Assembly: GCA_902797565.1 (NCBI GenBank)
Contig: CADBTO010000305.1
Location: forward strand, 1-6,802
Origin: an uncultured Lachnospiraceae bacterium
Lineage (GTDB): Bacteria > Bacillota > Clostridia > Lachnospirales > Lachnospiraceae
Direction: 5' to 3'
Length of the DNA: 6,802 nucleotides
The notes below the pieces were generated by a model, which was given only the letters and a program-made list of their open reading frames with translations, searched no databases and was not told the DNA's origin. Positions within the stretch are counted from its first letter, which is position 1; every line of letters starts with the position of its first letter. This document shows positions 5,399 through 6,802 of the stretch, piece by piece. A program made the position numbers and the translations under genes.

Positions 5399-6802
5399 TT
5401 ACCGGTAATCATTGATCACGATCTGTGCCGTATCCCTGCCCATATAATGGTTCACCGCCGGATAATAGGTGAACGTCAGACGGATTCCGGAACGTGTCCC
5501 CTGCCTTGCCGCATACAGCGCATCTTTCCCGAACTTCTCTTCGATATACCGGTCAAATTCTTCTCCATCGCCGAAGTAAACAGCCTCAATCCGACGCTGT
5601 GATTCCTTCGCACCTGTAAACAATGCCAGTTTTCGATATTGTTTCTCCTTGCCAATGTCGCTGATCCGCAATACCAGGATGTCCTTATCCGCAAACACCG
5701 GTTTCTCATTTCCATTCCCGAACGGCTCCAAAATTGAAAGTTCCTGCGTCCGTTCGATGTTGACATAACTAATCGGCTGGGGCACGTCGATCATCACCTT
5801 CGGCAGCAGATCCGCCTCCGTCAGCCCGCATTTTTCATTCAGAAGCCTGCGCAGTTTCCCCACATGCTCCTGCTTCATCGAGAGTCCTGCCGCCATAGGA
5901 TGCCCACCATATTTGATAAAGCACTCGTCCACTTCCTGCATCCGTTCAAACATCGAATACTCTGGAATGGAACGTCCGCTGCCCTTGACCTCATTTTTCC
6001 CGTTGCAAAGAATAAAGGTCGGACGGTTGTATTTTTCTTTCACCCTGCCCGCCACGATCCCGCAAAGGCTCTCGTGCAGATCCGGCACATATACCACCAG
6101 TACCCGATCGGACCAGTAACCCTCCTGCTGGATCAGTTCCAGCGCCAGTTTCGTCCCCTCTTCTGTCATCTCCTTGCGCTTGTCATTCAGCGCAACCAGC
6201 GTCTGCGCCATCTCCTGCGCTTTTTCTTCATCCTCTTCCAGAAGCAATGCCAGCCCACGTTCCGCACTGTCCAGCCTTCCGCTTGCATTAAAACATGGCC
6301 CCACAACAAATCCCAGATGGTACGACGAAAGGTTCTCCCGGTCTATCCGGGTTGCGTCCATGAGCGCTGATAAGCCCTTGTTCGCAGTTGTTTTCAATCG
6401 TTCCAGCCCCAGCCGTACCATCGCACGGTTTTCATCGAGAAGTGGCATAATATCACAAACCGTAGCCACGCAGGCAAGCTCCAGGAACTCCATCGCTTCT
6501 TCGTGATCAATCCCAAATGCCTCATACAGCACAAAGACCAGCTTCCATGCAACAACCGCTCCACAGATCGCTGGATACGGGTACGGATCGCCAGGCCTGT
6601 GCGGATCCACCACTGCATCCGCTACCGGATAATGGTACACCCGCCCCTCAGCTTTCTCGTCGCGCGTCACAAACTCACTATGATACTCCTCGCCTTCCGT
6701 GGAAAACGGAATTTCATGATGATCCGTCACCACCACCCGCATTCCCAGGCGTTTTGCTTCTTCCACAGCATCTACGGCTGCAATCCCATTGTCACAGGTT
6801 AA
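5399..6802 (-). CDS. recJ: Single-stranded-DNA-specific exonuclease RecJ, C-terminal part (5' end off window)
   Basis: RecJ is a Mg/Mn-dependent 5'-3' single-strand DNA exonuclease of the DHH phosphoesterase family, acting in the cytoplasm in recombination and repair. The frame is open to the right edge, leaving 467 visible codons before the TAA stop. Numbering from the edge, the catalytic-core motifs are CDNG (3-6), TDHH (26-29), VVDP (64-67), ICGA (79-82) and a CDIMP segment near 116-120. The FNASGR motif (171-176), HESLCGIVAGR (243-253) and GGHPMAAG (299-306) mark the DHHA1 nucleic-acid-binding part. The last ~120 residues fit the RecJ OB domain and end in GRDTAQIVINDYR. The protein stops right after that domain, so it lacks the extra C-terminal extension of Bacillus RecJ. 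The N-terminal DVDG-type motif should lie beyond the window. An in-frame GTG at 6766 is internal, because conserved CDNG precedes it. It is probably the upstream gene of the operon visible here, 27 nt before the hydrolase. Identity is very secure. Confidence 0.96.
   Translation of the reverse strand, partial: LTCDNGIAAVDAVEEAKRLGMRVVVTDHHEIPFSTEGEEYHSEFVTRDEKAEGRVYHYPVADAVVDPHRPGDPYPYPAICGAVVAWKLVFVLYEAFGIDHEEAMEFLELACVATVCDIMPLLDENRAMVRLGLERLKTTANKGLSALMDATRIDRENLSSYHLGFVVGPCFNASGRLDSAERGLALLLEEDEEKAQEMAQTLVALNDKRKEMTEEGTKLALELIQQEGYWSDRVLVVYVPDLHESLCGIVAGRVKEKYNRPTFILCNGKNEVKGSGRSIPEYSMFERMQEVDECFIKYGGHPMAAGLSMKQEHVGKLRRLLNEKCGLTEADLLPKVMIDVPQPISYVNIERTQELSILEPFGNGNEKPVFADKDILVLRISDIGKEKQYRKLALFTGAKESQRRIEAVYFGDGEEFDRYIEEKFGKDALYAARQGTRSGIRLTFTYYPAVNHYMGRDTAQIVINDYR

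Larger units (their letters stand above)
227..6802 (-). other. Predicted operon recJ - hydrolase - methyltransferase - nadE - L,D-transpeptidase
   Basis: Five genes on the same strand follow each other with spacings of +27, -8, +21 and -4 nt. No T-tract hairpin is visible between them, and there is no room for an ordinary promoter in the gaps. Co-transcription from a promoter upstream of the window is the simplest reading, though promoters hidden inside coding sequence cannot be excluded. The functions do not form one obvious pathway. Confidence 0.75.

Noticed and set aside
6764..6766. GTG as the start of recJ
   Set aside because: The frame stays open to the window edge and the conserved CDNG motif is encoded upstream of this GTG, so it is an internal valine codon.
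227..6802. A dedicated defence or other novel multi-gene system (nuclease, methyltransferase and hydrolase side by side)
   Set aside because: RecJ, NadE and the YkuD enzyme are recognisable housekeeping proteins with intact motifs. The methyltransferase shows no DNA-modification features, and no mobile or toxin genes are nearby.

Overview
The window is a gene-dense stretch of a bacterial chromosome. All five protein genes lie on the minus strand, so transcription runs from the right edge to the left. Protein sequence style (a YqeM-like methyltransferase, an NAD synthetase with an N-terminal nitrilase domain, an Ldtfm-like L,D-transpeptidase with a single N-terminal membrane anchor), AGGAG-type ribosome sites and moderately high GC suggest a Gram-positive Clostridia, most likely a Lachnospiraceae-type gut bacterium. 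This assignment is inferred from remembered family resemblance, not from a search.

Layout in transcription order: (1) 6802-5399, the C-terminal part of the single-strand exonuclease RecJ, whose N-terminus lies off the window; (2) 5371-4388, an alpha/beta hydrolase of the monoacylglycerol lipase/lysophospholipase type; (3) 4395-3634, a class I SAM-dependent methyltransferase; (4) 3612-1702, glutamine-dependent NAD+ synthetase NadE; (5) 1705-227, a membrane-anchored YkuD-type L,D-transpeptidase. Gaps and overlaps are 27 nt, an 8-nt overlap, 21 nt and a 4-nt ATGA overlap. Each of the four internal starts has a plausible Shine-Dalgarno sequence. The five genes are therefore probably co-transcribed and partly translationally coupled. 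No shared pathway is evident: DNA repair, lipid/ester hydrolysis, an unknown methylation, NAD synthesis and cell-wall cross-linking look like a housekeeping gene string rather than a dedicated system.

The only stretch without a gene is 1-226, downstream of the transpeptidase stop. It is filled with repeats and palindromes: an octamer that alternates in orientation every 22 bp, a 44-bp tandem unit, a displaced partial third copy, two strong hairpins and a short direct repeat at the window edge. It resembles a mosaic of interspersed palindromic elements (BIME/REP-like) and is the least ordinary part of the window. No T-tract intrinsic terminator was seen. I found no CRISPR array, tRNA, rRNA, transposase or phage gene, and no convincing evidence of a new multi-gene system.
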